Positions 48,315 to 57,292 of a DNA stretch of 58,425 nucleotides are shown in pieces. The position numbers and the translations under genes were made by a program. Below the pieces are notes generated by a model. That model was not told the origin of the DNA. It saw only the letters and a list, made by a program, of their open reading frames with translations, and searched no databases. Source of the DNA: CAZMXP01 sp964570285 (lineage in GTDB: Bacteria; Planctomycetota; PLA2); contig CAZMXP010000035.1 in assembly GCA_964570285.1 (NCBI GenBank), positions 1-58,425 of the forward strand, given 5' to 3'. The first letter of the stretch is position 1, and the number at the start of each line of letters is the position of its first letter.

Positions 48315-50513
48315 GTGGCTCTCCGGCTTCTCACTGCTGCGCTCTTCGTCCTGGCTCTCGCGGTCGCCGCGTGGACCTGGGGGGGCGCGGGGGGGCGGAG
48401 CGAAGGGCGGCCCCACCGGACGCTCGGGGACGCGGGGGGGCACACCACGCGGGATCGCATGGCGGAGCACCACTCCCCCGCCGACGGCGCAGCGGCCGAG
48501 CGAGCGGAGGCGCCGCCGCTCCCAGCGTTGGAACCGTACAGGGCCCGCGTCGTGGACGAGGAGGGCGCCCCGATCGCGGGGGCGATGCTGTCGATCTTCG
48601 AGGGGTCGGACGACCCGCCGCGCGCCGTCGTCGTGACGGGGCCGGACGGGTGGGCGCGGTTCGACGCGGCGAAGGGTGACGAACTGCTCGTCGAGGCGCG
48701 AAGCTATGCGAGTCGCGTCACCGAAGAGTTCGAAGAGCCGATCGTGCTGTCGCGGGGCGGCGCGGTCGCCGGGGTCGTCGTCGATCCGCGGGACGCGCCG
48801 CTGCCGCACGCGCGGATCGAGTACGAGGCGGGGCGCACGCGATGCGTGCCGGCCGACGAGCATGGCGCCTTCCGCCTCGAAGGGCTCGAACTCTACCCGC
48901 TGGAGCTCCATGTCTCCGCGGAGGGCTACGCGACCGCCAAGGTCGAAGCCAACCCGGGCGATGAAGAGGTGCGCGTCGTGATGCAGCGGCACGGCGCGCT
49001 GCGCGGATCGGTGCTGCTCCCGGACGGCACGCAGGCCGCGCGTGCGCGCGTCTGGGACATCGACGCGAACCGCGTGGTCTCCTGCGATGACGCTGGACGC
49101 TTCCTGCTCGAAGGCTTGCCCCCGGGCCCCCAGACATTCAACGTCACGGCGGAGCACGAACCCGAGGGCTGCGCGCTCCGCTGCGAGGCGACCCTCGAGA
49201 TCGGCGGCGGCGTGACCTCGGAGCAGGACTTCACGCTCGCGGAGCGGCGGTTCTCGCACCTCTGGCTGCGCGTTCTGGACATCGACGGGCAACCCGCCAA
49301 GTACTGGTACGCCAACATCGGATTCGGAGCGCGAGGCTTTCCTGTCGCGACCGACGTGAGCGGCGAAGCGGCCCTCGGCTGTGATGTCCCCCCCGGGACG
49401 GAAGTGACGGCGCTCGCGACCGCCCGCCCGAGGCGCGGCCTCCCGACGTGGCAGATGCCGCTCGTGACCGCCACCGACGCCCGTTCGAGGCCGCAGATCG
49501 TGCGTCTCGTCCCGGCGCCGACGTTCGAGATCGTGGCGCTGGAGCCCGACGGCGGGGCGCTCCCGAGTGGTCGGCACGCCAGCATCTCGGTTGGCGTCAA
49601 GTTCAGCAAACTGTCGGAGTCGCACGACCGTGCGCGCTTTGCGTTCGACCCCGCCAGCATCGAGGGCAACTCGCTCTCGATCGATGCGCCGGGTTACGTG
49701 CGCCACTGGGAGGAACGCTCCCGCCCGCCCGTCGCCGGGGAGAGGATCGAGGTCCGGCTCGCGCGCGGCGGCAGCGCATTCGGACGCGTCACCCGCGGAG
49801 ACCGGAACGGACTCACCGTGGCGGCCAGTTGCATCGGCGAGAGGCCTTGCTGGGTACGGGTCGACCCCACCGGGGACGCCTTCGAAATCGCGGGCATCCC
49901 GCCGGGGCCCTTCCTGCTCCATGTGAAGGCGGGGCGGCTGCCGCAGGAGTGCGCGGGCAGGTTCGTGATCCGCGCCGACGAGAACCTCGATCTGGGAACG
50001 GTCGCAGTGCCATCGCCGCGCTGGGTGGACGGGCGCGTCCTGCGCGGCGACGGGAGGGGGCTCGGGGGAGCGGAGGTCGAGGTGCACGACGGCTTCGAAG
50101 GATCGCCGGAGGAGGGCGCCTCCTACTACACTTCCGCGGACGGGTCGTTCCGCGTGCCGGTGACCTCCACGGGCACGCCGCTTCTGCTCGTGCGCAAGAG
50201 CGGGTTCGCGACGCGCGGAGTCAGGCTTCGCGGCGACGAGTCGCCAACCGTGACGATGGAGCGCGGTGCGTCCCTCGTCGTCAGGGTCCTCCCGCTGCCC
50301 GCGCAGGACTCCGAGATCGCGGTCACCGTGAAGGATGCCGCGACCGGGATCGCATGGTGGCCGCGCAGGGAGGGGCGACCCGGCTGGACCTGCGCCGACC
50401 TCGCGCCGGGCCCCGCGACGCTCATCGTCACCGTCCATGGCCGGCAACATGTTGTCACCGCTGATGTGCCCGCCGACGGCAGCGGCGTCGCGACGCTTGA
50501 CCTCGCGCGCTGA
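48315..50513 (+). CDS. carboxypeptidase-regulatory-like repeat protein, paralogue 3
   Basis: The 732-residue product repeats the layout of paralogue 1: anchor (LLTAALFVLALAVAAW), a G-run linker with one 15-residue unit fewer, the segment TTRDRMAEHHSPADGA, and the same chain of modules to the end GSGVATLDLAR. Long stretches are nearly identical to paralogue 1 at the DNA level, for instance 49865-50070 against 45237-45440, while other parts are clearly diverged. That is a pattern of gene conversion or patchwork selection. The GTG start follows TACACT by 6 nt. Confidence 0.8.
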   Translation: MALRLLTAALFVLALAVAAWTWGGAGGRSEGRPHRTLGDAGGHTTRDRMAEHHSPADGAAAERAEAPPLPALEPYRARVVDEEGAPIAGAMLSIFEGSDDPPRAVVVTGPDGWARFDAAKGDELLVEARSYASRVTEEFEEPIVLSRGGAVAGVVVDPRDAPLPHARIEYEAGRTRCVPADEHGAFRLEGLELYPLELHVSAEGYATAKVEANPGDEEVRVVMQRHGALRGSVLLPDGTQAARARVWDIDANRVVSCDDAGRFLLEGLPPGPQTFNVTAEHEPEGCALRCEATLEIGGGVTSEQDFTLAERRFSHLWLRVLDIDGQPAKYWYANIGFGARGFPVATDVSGEAALGCDVPPGTEVTALATARPRRGLPTWQMPLVTATDARSRPQIVRLVPAPTFEIVALEPDGGALPSGRHASISVGVKFSKLSESHDRARFAFDPASIEGNSLSIDAPGYVRHWEERSRPPVAGERIEVRLARGGSAFGRVTRGDRNGLTVAASCIGERPCWVRVDPTGDAFEIAGIPPGPFLLHVKAGRLPQECAGRFVIRADENLDLGTVAVPSPRWVDGRVLRGDGRGLGGAEVEVHDGFEGSPEEGASYYTSADGSFRVPVTSTGTPLLLVRKSGFATRGVRLRGDESPTVTMERGASLVVRVLPLPAQDSEIAVTVKDAATGIAWWPRREGRPGWTCADLAPGPATLIVTVHGRQHVVTADVPADGSGVATLDLAR
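48379..48440 (+). repeat. 45-bp G-run unit, paralogue 3
   Basis: G7 runs start at 48379, 48389 and 48434: the G7-CGC-G7 pair, then one 45-bp step. CGGAGCGAAGGGCGG and CCCCACCGGAC match the units of paralogue 1, with one unit fewer. Confidence 0.85.
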
Positions 50514-50518
50514 GTCCG

Positions 50519-50531
50519 GCCCCCGCGCCCC
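50519..50531 (-). repeat. paired G-run between convergent genes (reverse G5-CGC-G5)
   Basis: It occupies the 33-bp gap between the stops of paralogue 3 and the membrane protein gene ending at 50547. Confidence 0.5.
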
Positions 50532-50546
50532 CTCGGGATCGCCCGC

Positions 50547-51359
50547 CTACCGGTAGCCCGGATGGGCGAACGAGACGTCCACGACGAGGTCGGCCGGATC
50601 CCATGCGCCGGACCGGATGTCGGCGTAGTGCAGGAGGGACTGCCCCGCTTCGAGCACGCGCGTGCCCGCGACGCGCGGCGGGCCCGAGGTCGTGGCGTGC
50701 ACGCGGACGAGGACGTGCGCCTTGCGATGCTCGAAGGTGCCGTCGAAGAGCACGAAGAGTTCCCGATTGATGCCGCCGATGTCCCAGTAGGCGTCGGGGT
50801 GGCTGCGGCGCGCGCCGTCGAGGGAGACGAGGCGACCGAGACGCGGATCGATCGTGCCGGCGTCCTGCAGCGACTGTGTCGTGATGCGCCCGGCGTCGCG
50901 CGCGCAGCGGAGGTCGGTCACGAAGTGGAGGCCCATCGCGCCCAGCACGGTCGCGGGGAGGAGCATGAGCCCGATCGCGGCGAGCCTCCACGCGACGCGG
51001 TCCTCGCCGCGGGGAACAAGGAGCGCGACCGCGCCGGCGGCGAGCGGGATCGCGAGCGCCCAGCCATCGGTCGCGGCCACGAAGACGACGAGCGCCGGGG
51101 CGAGCAGCACCGCGATCAGCCAGTTGGCGAGCCACCCGCCGCGCAGCAGGCGGAGCAGCGTCGCGGTGCCGGCGGTGGTCGCGAGCACGGCGGCCAGCAT
51201 CGCCACGACGAGCATCTCCGTCCCGAGCGGCGCGCCGCCCGCGTGGTGGTGGAACCACCGGAACTGGCGGAAGCCGAGCCATGCCGCCACGAGGCCCGAG
51301 GCCGCGGCGATCGCGGCAAGGGTCCGGGGGGCGGAGAGGGGTTGCGAAGCGGTTCCCAT
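50547..51359 (-). CDS. membrane protein with a soluble C-terminal domain
   Basis: The 270-residue product has four or five hydrophobic segments in the first 150 residues (LAAIAAASGLVAAWLGF, MLVVAMLAAVLATTAG, LANWLIAVLLAPALVVFVAA, ALAIPLAAGAVALLV, LAAIGLMLLPATVLGAMG). A soluble, probably periplasmic region of about 120 residues follows (NRELFVLFDGTFEHRKAHVL and a GYR end). No family is recognised. The ATG at 51359 is upstream of all membrane segments; the G-rich region before it is shared with the divergent transporter gene. Confidence 0.6.
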   Translation of the reverse strand: MGTASQPLSAPRTLAAIAAASGLVAAWLGFRQFRWFHHHAGGAPLGTEMLVVAMLAAVLATTAGTATLLRLLRGGWLANWLIAVLLAPALVVFVAATDGWALAIPLAAGAVALLVPRGEDRVAWRLAAIGLMLLPATVLGAMGLHFVTDLRCARDAGRITTQSLQDAGTIDPRLGRLVSLDGARRSHPDAYWDIGGINRELFVLFDGTFEHRKAHVLVRVHATTSGPPRVAGTRVLEAGQSLLHYADIRSGAWDPADLVVDVSFAHPGYR

Positions 51360-51429
51360 CGCGGCGGGGCGCTGCTCTCGCCATGCTACTCGCCTCGGGG
51401 GGCCCGCGAGACTAGACTTCGGCCGGCCC

Positions 51430-53634
51430 ATGGCGGATTCCCGGCCCGGCGCGCCGCCCGCGGCGAACAAGTTCGGCACGTTCGCCGGCGTCTTCACGCC
51501 CTGCACGCTGACCATCCTCGGCGTCATCATGTTCCTGCGCTTCGGGCAGGTGATGGCGTACAGCGGGCTCTTCTGGGGGCTCGCGATCGTGCTCGCGAGC
51601 AAGCTCATCACGACGCTGACGGCGCTCTCGCTCTCGGCGATCGCGACGAACACGCGCGTGCAGGGGGGCGGCGCCTACTTCCTGATCAGCAGGAGCCTCG
51701 GCGTCGAGTTCGGCGGCGCGATCGGCATCGTCTTCTTCCTCGCGCAGGCGGTGTCGGTGGCGATGTACGTGATCGGCTTCACGGAGGCGTTCGTCGCGTC
51801 GTTCCCGGGCCTCGGACTGCCGCCGCGCGTCGTCGCGACCGTCGTCAACATCGCCACTTTCGCGTGCGTCTACATCGGGGCGGGCTGGACGATCAAGGTG
51901 CAGTACGGCATCCTCGCGGCGCTGGGCCTCTCGCTGCTCTCGTTCTTCGCGGGGGCGGCGGGGCATGCGAGCCTCGACCATCTCGCGTCGAACACGGGCG
52001 CCGGCTTCGGCGAGAAGCAGAGCCTCTTCACGATGTTCGCGCTCTTCTTCCCCGCCGCCACCGGGATCATGGCGGGCGCGAACATGTCGGGGGACCTGAA
52101 GGACCCGGCGCGCGCGATCCCGCGCGGAACGCTGCTCGCGATCGCGGCGACCGGCGCCGTCTATCTCGGCATGGCGGCGATGCTCTGCCTCGCGGCGCCG
52201 CGGGAGACGCTGCTCGCCGACAACCTCGTCGTGCGCAGCGTCTCGTGGAGCCCCGCGCTGATCACCGTCGGCATCTTCAGCGCGACCCTGTCCTCGGCGC
52301 TCGGCAGCATGATGGGGGCGCCCCGGATCCTGCAGGCGCTCGCCCGCGACGACGTCTTCGAGCGGCTCGGGTACTTCGGCCACGGCAGCGGCGCCGCGCA
52401 GGAGCCGCGCCGCGCGACGATCCTCACCTTCGCCATCGCGCAGGCGGGCGTGCTGCTCGGGGACCTCGACCTGATCGCCCCGATCATCACGATGTTCTTC
52501 ATGATCACCTACGGCTACCTGAACCTCGCGAGCTTCACGGAGGCGATCACGAAGAACCCGAGCTACCGGCCGACCTTCCGCTGGTCGCACTGGTCCACGT
52601 CGCTGCTGGGCGCGCTCGGCTGCCTCGGCGCGATGTTCCTGATCGACGCGCTCTGGGCCACCCTCTCCGTTGCCGCGATGTTCGCGCTGCACCGCTACAT
52701 CGAGCGGCAGGAGATCCTCGCGACCTGGGGCGAGGTGCAGAGCGGCACCGCCTTCGAGCGCGCGCGGAAGAACCTGCTCCGGCTCGAGGACGAGAAGTAC
52801 CATCCGAAGAACTGGCGCCCGAGCATCCTCGCGCTCTCCGGCGGCGCGTGGAACCGCGTCCACCTCGCGGTCTACGGCTCCTGGCTCACCGGCGGCCGCG
52901 GCATCCTCACGCTCGCGCAGGTGATCCCCGGCGACATCGACGCGCACTTCCGGCGCCGCGCGAAGCAGGAGAGCGTGCTGCGCGAATTCATCCGCGCGGA
53001 GGGGCTCCGCGCCTTCCCGGCGGTGCTCGTCGCGCCCGGGCTGGTCCCCGGCGTGGAGGCGCTCGCGCAGTGCTACGGCATCGGCGCGCTCAGGCCCAAC
53101 GTGCTGCTGCTCGGCTGGAGCGCCGACCCGGAGCGGCAGGAGGAGTTCGGCGGCCTGCTGCGCACGCTCTCGGGCCTCGAGAAGAGCGTCGTCGTCATCC
53201 GCGGCGGCGAGGAGGAGGGGGAGACGCGCGCGCCCGGCGAGGGGCCCGTGGACGTCTGGTGGCGCGGCAAGGCGAACGGCCAGCTTCTGCTGCTGCTCGC
53301 GCACCTGCTGACGCAGAACGAGGTCTGGCGCGGGCGCACGATCCGCCTGCTGCGCGTGATCGCGTCGGAGGCGGGACGCGAGGAGGCGACGCACCACCTC
53401 GAGGATCTCATCCGGGGGGCGCGCATCCACGCGGTGGCGATCGTCCTCGTCTCCGACGACCCGGTCGCCGCGATCGGTGGGCAGTCGCGCGATTCCGCCG
53501 CCGTCTTCCTCGGCTTCCAGCCGCCGAAGGAGGGCGAGGAGCGGGACTTCGTGCGCGCGATGGGGACCATCACCGAAGGCTTCCGCACCGCGGTGCTCGC
53601 GTGGAGCGCGGGCGACATGAAGCTCGAGGCGTAG
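51430..53634 (+). CDS. SLC12-like cation-chloride cotransporter
   Basis: The 734-residue product has a 12-helix APC-fold membrane half of the kind found in Na-K-Cl and K-Cl cotransporters: FAGVFTPCTLTILGVIMFLR at the first helix, GGGAYFLISRSLG for helix 3, FALFFPAATGIMAGANMSGD for the sixth, and YGYLNLASFTEAI late in the fold. A cytosolic half of about 280 residues follows, including LALSGGAWNRVHLAVYGSWL and VVVIRGGEEEGE, as in SLC12 C-terminal domains. Coupled ion transport across the inner membrane is expected; the ions cannot be read from the sequence. TAGACT lies 11 nt before the ATG. Confidence 0.88.
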   Translation: MADSRPGAPPAANKFGTFAGVFTPCTLTILGVIMFLRFGQVMAYSGLFWGLAIVLASKLITTLTALSLSAIATNTRVQGGGAYFLISRSLGVEFGGAIGIVFFLAQAVSVAMYVIGFTEAFVASFPGLGLPPRVVATVVNIATFACVYIGAGWTIKVQYGILAALGLSLLSFFAGAAGHASLDHLASNTGAGFGEKQSLFTMFALFFPAATGIMAGANMSGDLKDPARAIPRGTLLAIAATGAVYLGMAAMLCLAAPRETLLADNLVVRSVSWSPALITVGIFSATLSSALGSMMGAPRILQALARDDVFERLGYFGHGSGAAQEPRRATILTFAIAQAGVLLGDLDLIAPIITMFFMITYGYLNLASFTEAITKNPSYRPTFRWSHWSTSLLGALGCLGAMFLIDALWATLSVAAMFALHRYIERQEILATWGEVQSGTAFERARKNLLRLEDEKYHPKNWRPSILALSGGAWNRVHLAVYGSWLTGGRGILTLAQVIPGDIDAHFRRRAKQESVLREFIRAEGLRAFPAVLVAPGLVPGVEALAQCYGIGALRPNVLLLGWSADPERQEEFGGLLRTLSGLEKSVVVIRGGEEEGETRAPGEGPVDVWWRGKANGQLLLLLAHLLTQNEVWRGRTIRLLRVIASEAGREEATHHLEDLIRGARIHAVAIVLVSDDPVAAIGGQSRDSAAVFLGFQPPKEGEERDFVRAMGTITEGFRTAVLAWSAGDMKLEA

Positions 53635-53653
53635 GGCCGGCGGCGGGGCCGCG

Positions 53654-53672
53654 GCCCCCCGCGCCCCCCTCC
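53654..53672 (-). repeat. paired G-run between convergent genes (reverse G6-CGC-G6)
   Basis: It lies in the 42-bp gap between the transporter stop and the methyltransferase stop. On the reverse strand it follows TAGGAAGGGA. Confidence 0.5.
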
Positions 53673-53676
53673 CTTC

Positions 53677-54384
53677 CTAGTACCTCTGGACCACGAGGAA
53701 GCAGGAGTAGCCCATCCCCTCCCGCTTCTCCGGCGCCGGCAGGATCTCGCGGACGCCGTACTGGCCCTTGCCCCACTTCGTGATCAGGTAGGGCATCAGC
53801 ACGAGTTCGGCGCCGAAGGGGTCGCGCAGCGAGCGGCCGCTGGGCTCGTGGGCGGAGGAGTGCTCGAGGAGGCAGAGGCCGCCGGGGCGCACGCAGGACA
53901 TCCACGCGTCGAGGCACTTCTCCGGCGCGTAGGTGTGGTCGAAGGCGTTGCTGTAGACGAAGTCGGCGCGGTCGATCCACTCGGGCTTCACCTCGTGGAA
54001 GTCCCACTGGATCGTGTTCGGGAACTGCGTCGCGGTGTCGGAGATCTCGGTCCCGAGCACGTCGCAGCCAAGCCGCGCCGAGAACCACGCCTGCTCCTGC
54101 CCGCCGCGGGTGCCGTGGCAGAGGCCGAAGCGCGGCTGGCCGAGGCGCTCGCGGAGGTAGCGCGCGAGGAAGTCGATGTCGCCCTCGCGGACCCAGACGC
54201 GGTTCAGCTTGCGCCTGTTGCCGCGGCTCTGGATCTCCTTGTACTTCTCGTAGTCGAACGACCCGTCGGGCCTGAGGAACGTGTGCAGCGTGTACCCCTC
54301 GCTCGTGTCGGGCTCGGGCGCGTACTTCGCGACCTGGTAGCCGGTGGGGCGCAGCAGGCGGTTCAGGACGCTCCGGAAACTCAT
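53677..54384 (-). CDS. class I SAM-dependent methyltransferase
   Basis: The 235-residue product has a motif I variant (FGLCHGTRGGQEQAWFS), the acidic loop LGTEISDTATQFP, motif IV ADFVYSNAFDHTYAP and the post-motif CVRPGGLCLLEHSSAH. Residues 1-75 are an N-terminal extension (LLRPTGYQVAKYAP) of the kind found in sugar- or polysaccharide-modifying methyltransferases. It lies downstream of the esterase on the same strand, so a role in modifying a glycan is possible but unproven. No leaderless hexamer is seen within 7 nt of the ATG. Confidence 0.8.
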   Translation of the reverse strand: MSFRSVLNRLLRPTGYQVAKYAPEPDTSEGYTLHTFLRPDGSFDYEKYKEIQSRGNRRKLNRVWVREGDIDFLARYLRERLGQPRFGLCHGTRGGQEQAWFSARLGCDVLGTEISDTATQFPNTIQWDFHEVKPEWIDRADFVYSNAFDHTYAPEKCLDAWMSCVRPGGLCLLEHSSAHEPSGRSLRDPFGAELVLMPYLITKWGKGQYGVREILPAPEKREGMGYSCFLVVQRY

Positions 54385-54415
54385 CGCGCGGGGACGCGGA
54401 GTCTATCAAAGGGTG

Positions 54416-54428
54416 GGGGCGCGGGGGC
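54416..54428 (+). repeat. paired G-run G5-CGC-G5 after a stop codon
   Basis: It lies immediately 3' of the esterase gene stop (reverse strand). Confidence 0.5.
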
Positions 54429-55424
54429 CTAACGCCGCCCGAAGAAGAACTGCAGCGGCTGGTGGAGCCGGGCCGACCAGGCGAGTTCGTCGTGGGCGGC
54501 GTTCGGGAAGGCGACGTGGCAGAGGTCGGTCCCGTCGGCGTAGCCGCGCTCGCGCAGCAGGTCGCGCATCGCGAGGGTGACCTCGTAGTTGTCGCCGGGC
54601 CAGCCGCTGTCGAGGTAGACCCGGAGGTCGCGGCGCGGCTGGGCGGCGATGCGCTCGCGCAGGTCGTCGCGGTAGCCGAAGGTGCTCGACATGCAGCCGA
54701 CGTGGCCGAAGACGTCGGGATGGCGGAGGCCGAGGTGCAGCGAGACGACGCCGCCCAAGGAGGCGCCGAGCACCGCGGTCTGCTCCCGGTCCGGCAGCGT
54801 GCGGTAGTTCGCATCCACCCACGGCTTCACGTCCTCGACGAGGTAGCGGCCGAACGCCTCGTAGCCCGGGTCGGTGTAGTCCGCCATGCGGTCCTCCGGC
54901 CAGACGCCGACGACGATCATCCGGCGCACGAGGTTCATCGAGTCGAGCAGCCGCATCGTCTCGTCCACCTTCCACGGCTTGCCGTGGGAGGCCTCCTCGG
55001 GGAAGAAGAGGTTATGGCCGTCCTGCATGTAGAGCACCGGGTAGCGGGCGAGGGTGTTCTCGCGGTAGCCGGGCGGCGTGAAGACGCGCAGCCGGTGCGC
55101 GCGGTTGCCCTCGCGGCTCGGGCGCCGTTCGAGCCGGCAGATGTTGCATGCGGACTCGTCGAAGAAGTGCGGGAAGATCTCCTTCCCGCCGGGGAGCCCG
55201 AGGTAGTTGCCCCCCTGCGCCCACCTCTCGCGCCTCCCCTCGACGAGGACGGGCTTGAAGTAGCAGAAGCGGTCGCCCCGGAGGTCGACGCGATAGTCGA
55301 AGCGGCCCTGCCGCCGGTCGCGGGCCACCGCCTCGATGTCGCGCTCCCAGTCGTTGCCGGTGCGGAGGATGATGCGCCCGCTCGAGAGCGGGTAGCGGAT
55401 CCGGACGTTCACGGTGTCGGGCAT
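54429..55424 (-). CDS. Fes-like alpha/beta-hydrolase esterase
   Basis: The 331-residue product has an N-terminal carbohydrate-binding-like strand region (RIRYPLSSGRIILRTGNDWE). It then has an esterase domain like enterochelin or feruloyl esterases: YPVLYMQDGHNLFFPEEA, VGVWPEDRMADYTDPGYE, the nucleophile elbow AVLGASLGGVVSLHLGLRHP (Ser near 218) and the terminal His in NAAHDELAW. In this setting, fused in operon with two alpha-glucan enzymes, the target may be an acylated or phosphorylated sugar. The ATG overlaps the debranching enzyme's stop by 16 nt, so translation is coupled. Confidence 0.82.
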   Translation of the reverse strand: MPDTVNVRIRYPLSSGRIILRTGNDWERDIEAVARDRRQGRFDYRVDLRGDRFCYFKPVLVEGRRERWAQGGNYLGLPGGKEIFPHFFDESACNICRLERRPSREGNRAHRLRVFTPPGYRENTLARYPVLYMQDGHNLFFPEEASHGKPWKVDETMRLLDSMNLVRRMIVVGVWPEDRMADYTDPGYEAFGRYLVEDVKPWVDANYRTLPDREQTAVLGASLGGVVSLHLGLRHPDVFGHVGCMSSTFGYRDDLRERIAAQPRRDLRVYLDSGWPGDNYEVTLAMRDLLRERGYADGTDLCHVAFPNAAHDELAWSARLHQPLQFFFGRR

Positions 55425-57292
55425 TTCGCGCTCTTGGATGCCTTGGTGACCCTCCCGTTTCGGGGCCGGGCGGCCCCGCCCGGCGCGAGCACGACGCGGT
55501 CGAGCCGCAGCAGTTCCGCGAGCGACCACGCCTGGAAGGGGCAGCCGCGCGGCGTGTGCGGGGGGTCGCCGTCGGCGATCTCGCTGACGTGGCCGAGGCC
55601 CGCCTCGCGCAAATGCGCGAGAAGCGGTGCCAGGTAGCGCCGCCGCGCCTCGCGCTTCACGCGCTCCCCGCCGCCGCGCACGGAGACCCACGCCTCGACG
55701 AAGGGGCCGAGCAGCCAGGGCCAGACCGTCCCCTGGTGGTAGGCGCCGTCGCGCTCGGGCACGCCGCCCTCGTAGCGCCCCACATAGCGCGCGTCGTCCG
55801 GCGACAGCGAGCGGAGGCCGACCGGCGTCACCAGCCGCTCCTCGACGGCGTCGACGACGGCGCGCGCCCTCTCGCCCCCGAGCAGCGCGAACGGCAGCCC
55901 CCCCACCGCGAGGATCTGGTTGGGGCGGAAGCTCTCGTCGTCGGGGTCGACGACGTCGCGCAGGTACCGTCCGTTCCAGAAGCGCTCCTCGAACGCGGCG
56001 CGGCCGCGCTGGAAGGGCTCCCTCCACCGCCCGCCGGCCACGGCGAGCGCGTTGAGCCAGAGCGCCTCGATCTCGACCGGCTTGCCCTCCCGCGGCGTGA
56101 TCACCCTCTCGCCGACCTTCGCGTCCATCCACGTGAGCTGGACGCCCGGCTCGCCGCAGCGAAGCAGCCCGTCGCCGTCCATGCGGATGCCGTGGCGCGT
56201 GCCTCGCGCGTAGCCGTCGAGGATCCGCTCGACCGCCTCGCGGAGCGCCGGTTCGCTATCGAGGAACTCCTGCGCCGCGATGACGAACCAGAGCGACGCA
56301 TCCACCGAGTTGTACTCGGGAAGATCGCCGCGGTCGGGGAAGCGGTTCGGCAGCATCCCCTCGGAGACGGCGCCGGCCCACTCGAGCAGGATCCGGCGCG
56401 CCGTCTCGCGCCGGCCGGTCGCGAGGCAGAGCCCCCGCAGCGCGAGGAAGGTGTCGCGCCCCCAGTCGGTGAACCAGGGATACCCCGCGACGACGGTCTC
56501 GCCGTCGCCGCGCCTGACGATGTAGGCGTCGGCGGCGCGGTCGAGCGGCGTCCGGAACGCGCCCCGCCGCGCGAGTTCCGCGCTCCTGAGCTCCGCGAAC
56601 GGGGTCCCGCGCGCGCCCAGGACGAGATGCGCCCGCCCCTCGCCGAGAGTCCACGTGAAGGTGCCCGGCGAGAAGAGGTCCTCGCGCGCGTCGAGTCCGC
56701 GCGCGCTCTCCTCGTCGTAGGCGAAGCCGCGATACCAGTGCGGATCGTGGCGGTAGGCGCCGTTCGACGCGGCGACGATCTCGCGGTCGTAGGGGCGCCA
56801 CGTCACGCGGTCGCCTTCGACGCGCGCGTCGAAGTTGCACTGGCCGTTCTCGTGGTGGAGCGAATGGTAGTCGCGCCCGGAGAGGAAGGGGCGCACGACG
56901 AGCCTCGCCCCCCGCGCCCCCCCCGCATCGCCCCAGGAGAGGGAGACCTCCCCCGAGCCGTGCCTCGCGAACACCTCGTGTTCGATCTTCAGGGGTCCGG
57001 GGACCTCGAAGCGCCAGCGCGGCCACGGCTCCGTCTCGAACGAGACGATGCGGTGCTCGCCGTCGCCGTCGATCGTGTCGCCGCCGTAGCGCTGCGACGA
57101 GAGCGGGAAGCGGCCGTGCGCCGCCTCGATCCAGGCGTCGAAGCCGTTCACGAGCACGACGCGGCCGGTCGGCGGCGTCGTCGCGGGGAGCAGCAGCGCG
57201 TGGTAGCGCCTCGTGCGGATGCCGCTGACGGTGCCACTGGCGAAGCCGCCGAGGCCGTCAGGCTCGAGCCATTCGCGCGTTCGTTCGAGCAT
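55409..57292 (-). CDS. glycogen debranching enzyme (amylo-alpha-1,6-glucosidase type)
   Basis: The 627-residue product has the GDE N-terminal region (EWLEPDGLGGFASGTVSGIR and TRRYHALLLPAT) and a GH133-type (alpha/alpha)6 catalytic half with GYPWFTDWGRDTFLALRGLC, PEYNSVDASLWFVIAAQEFL, VQLTWMDAKVGERVITPREG and ERDGAYHQGTVWPWLLGPFV. It hydrolyses alpha-1,6 branch points in glycogen-like glucans. The length is normal. A C6-GCG-C8 tract (56907-56923) encodes a Gly/Ala/Arg loop in the N-terminal half. It overlaps the upstream glucosidase by 35 nt and the downstream esterase by 16 nt, an unusually tight operon. Confidence 0.9.
   Translation of the reverse strand: MLERTREWLEPDGLGGFASGTVSGIRTRRYHALLLPATTPPTGRVVLVNGFDAWIEAAHGRFPLSSQRYGGDTIDGDGEHRIVSFETEPWPRWRFEVPGPLKIEHEVFARHGSGEVSLSWGDAGGARGARLVVRPFLSGRDYHSLHHENGQCNFDARVEGDRVTWRPYDREIVAASNGAYRHDPHWYRGFAYDEESARGLDAREDLFSPGTFTWTLGEGRAHLVLGARGTPFAELRSAELARRGAFRTPLDRAADAYIVRRGDGETVVAGYPWFTDWGRDTFLALRGLCLATGRRETARRILLEWAGAVSEGMLPNRFPDRGDLPEYNSVDASLWFVIAAQEFLDSEPALREAVERILDGYARGTRHGIRMDGDGLLRCGEPGVQLTWMDAKVGERVITPREGKPVEIEALWLNALAVAGGRWREPFQRGRAAFEERFWNGRYLRDVVDPDDESFRPNQILAVGGLPFALLGGERARAVVDAVEERLVTPVGLRSLSPDDARYVGRYEGGVPERDGAYHQGTVWPWLLGPFVEAWVSVRGGGERVKREARRRYLAPLLAHLREAGLGHVSEIADGDPPHTPRGCPFQAWSLAELLRLDRVVLAPGGAARPRNGRVTKASKSAKCPTP
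56907..56923 (-). repeat. paired G-run inside the debranching enzyme gene
   Basis: Reverse-strand G8-CGC-G6 encodes AGGARGA in the N-terminal half of the enzyme. Confidence 0.55.
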
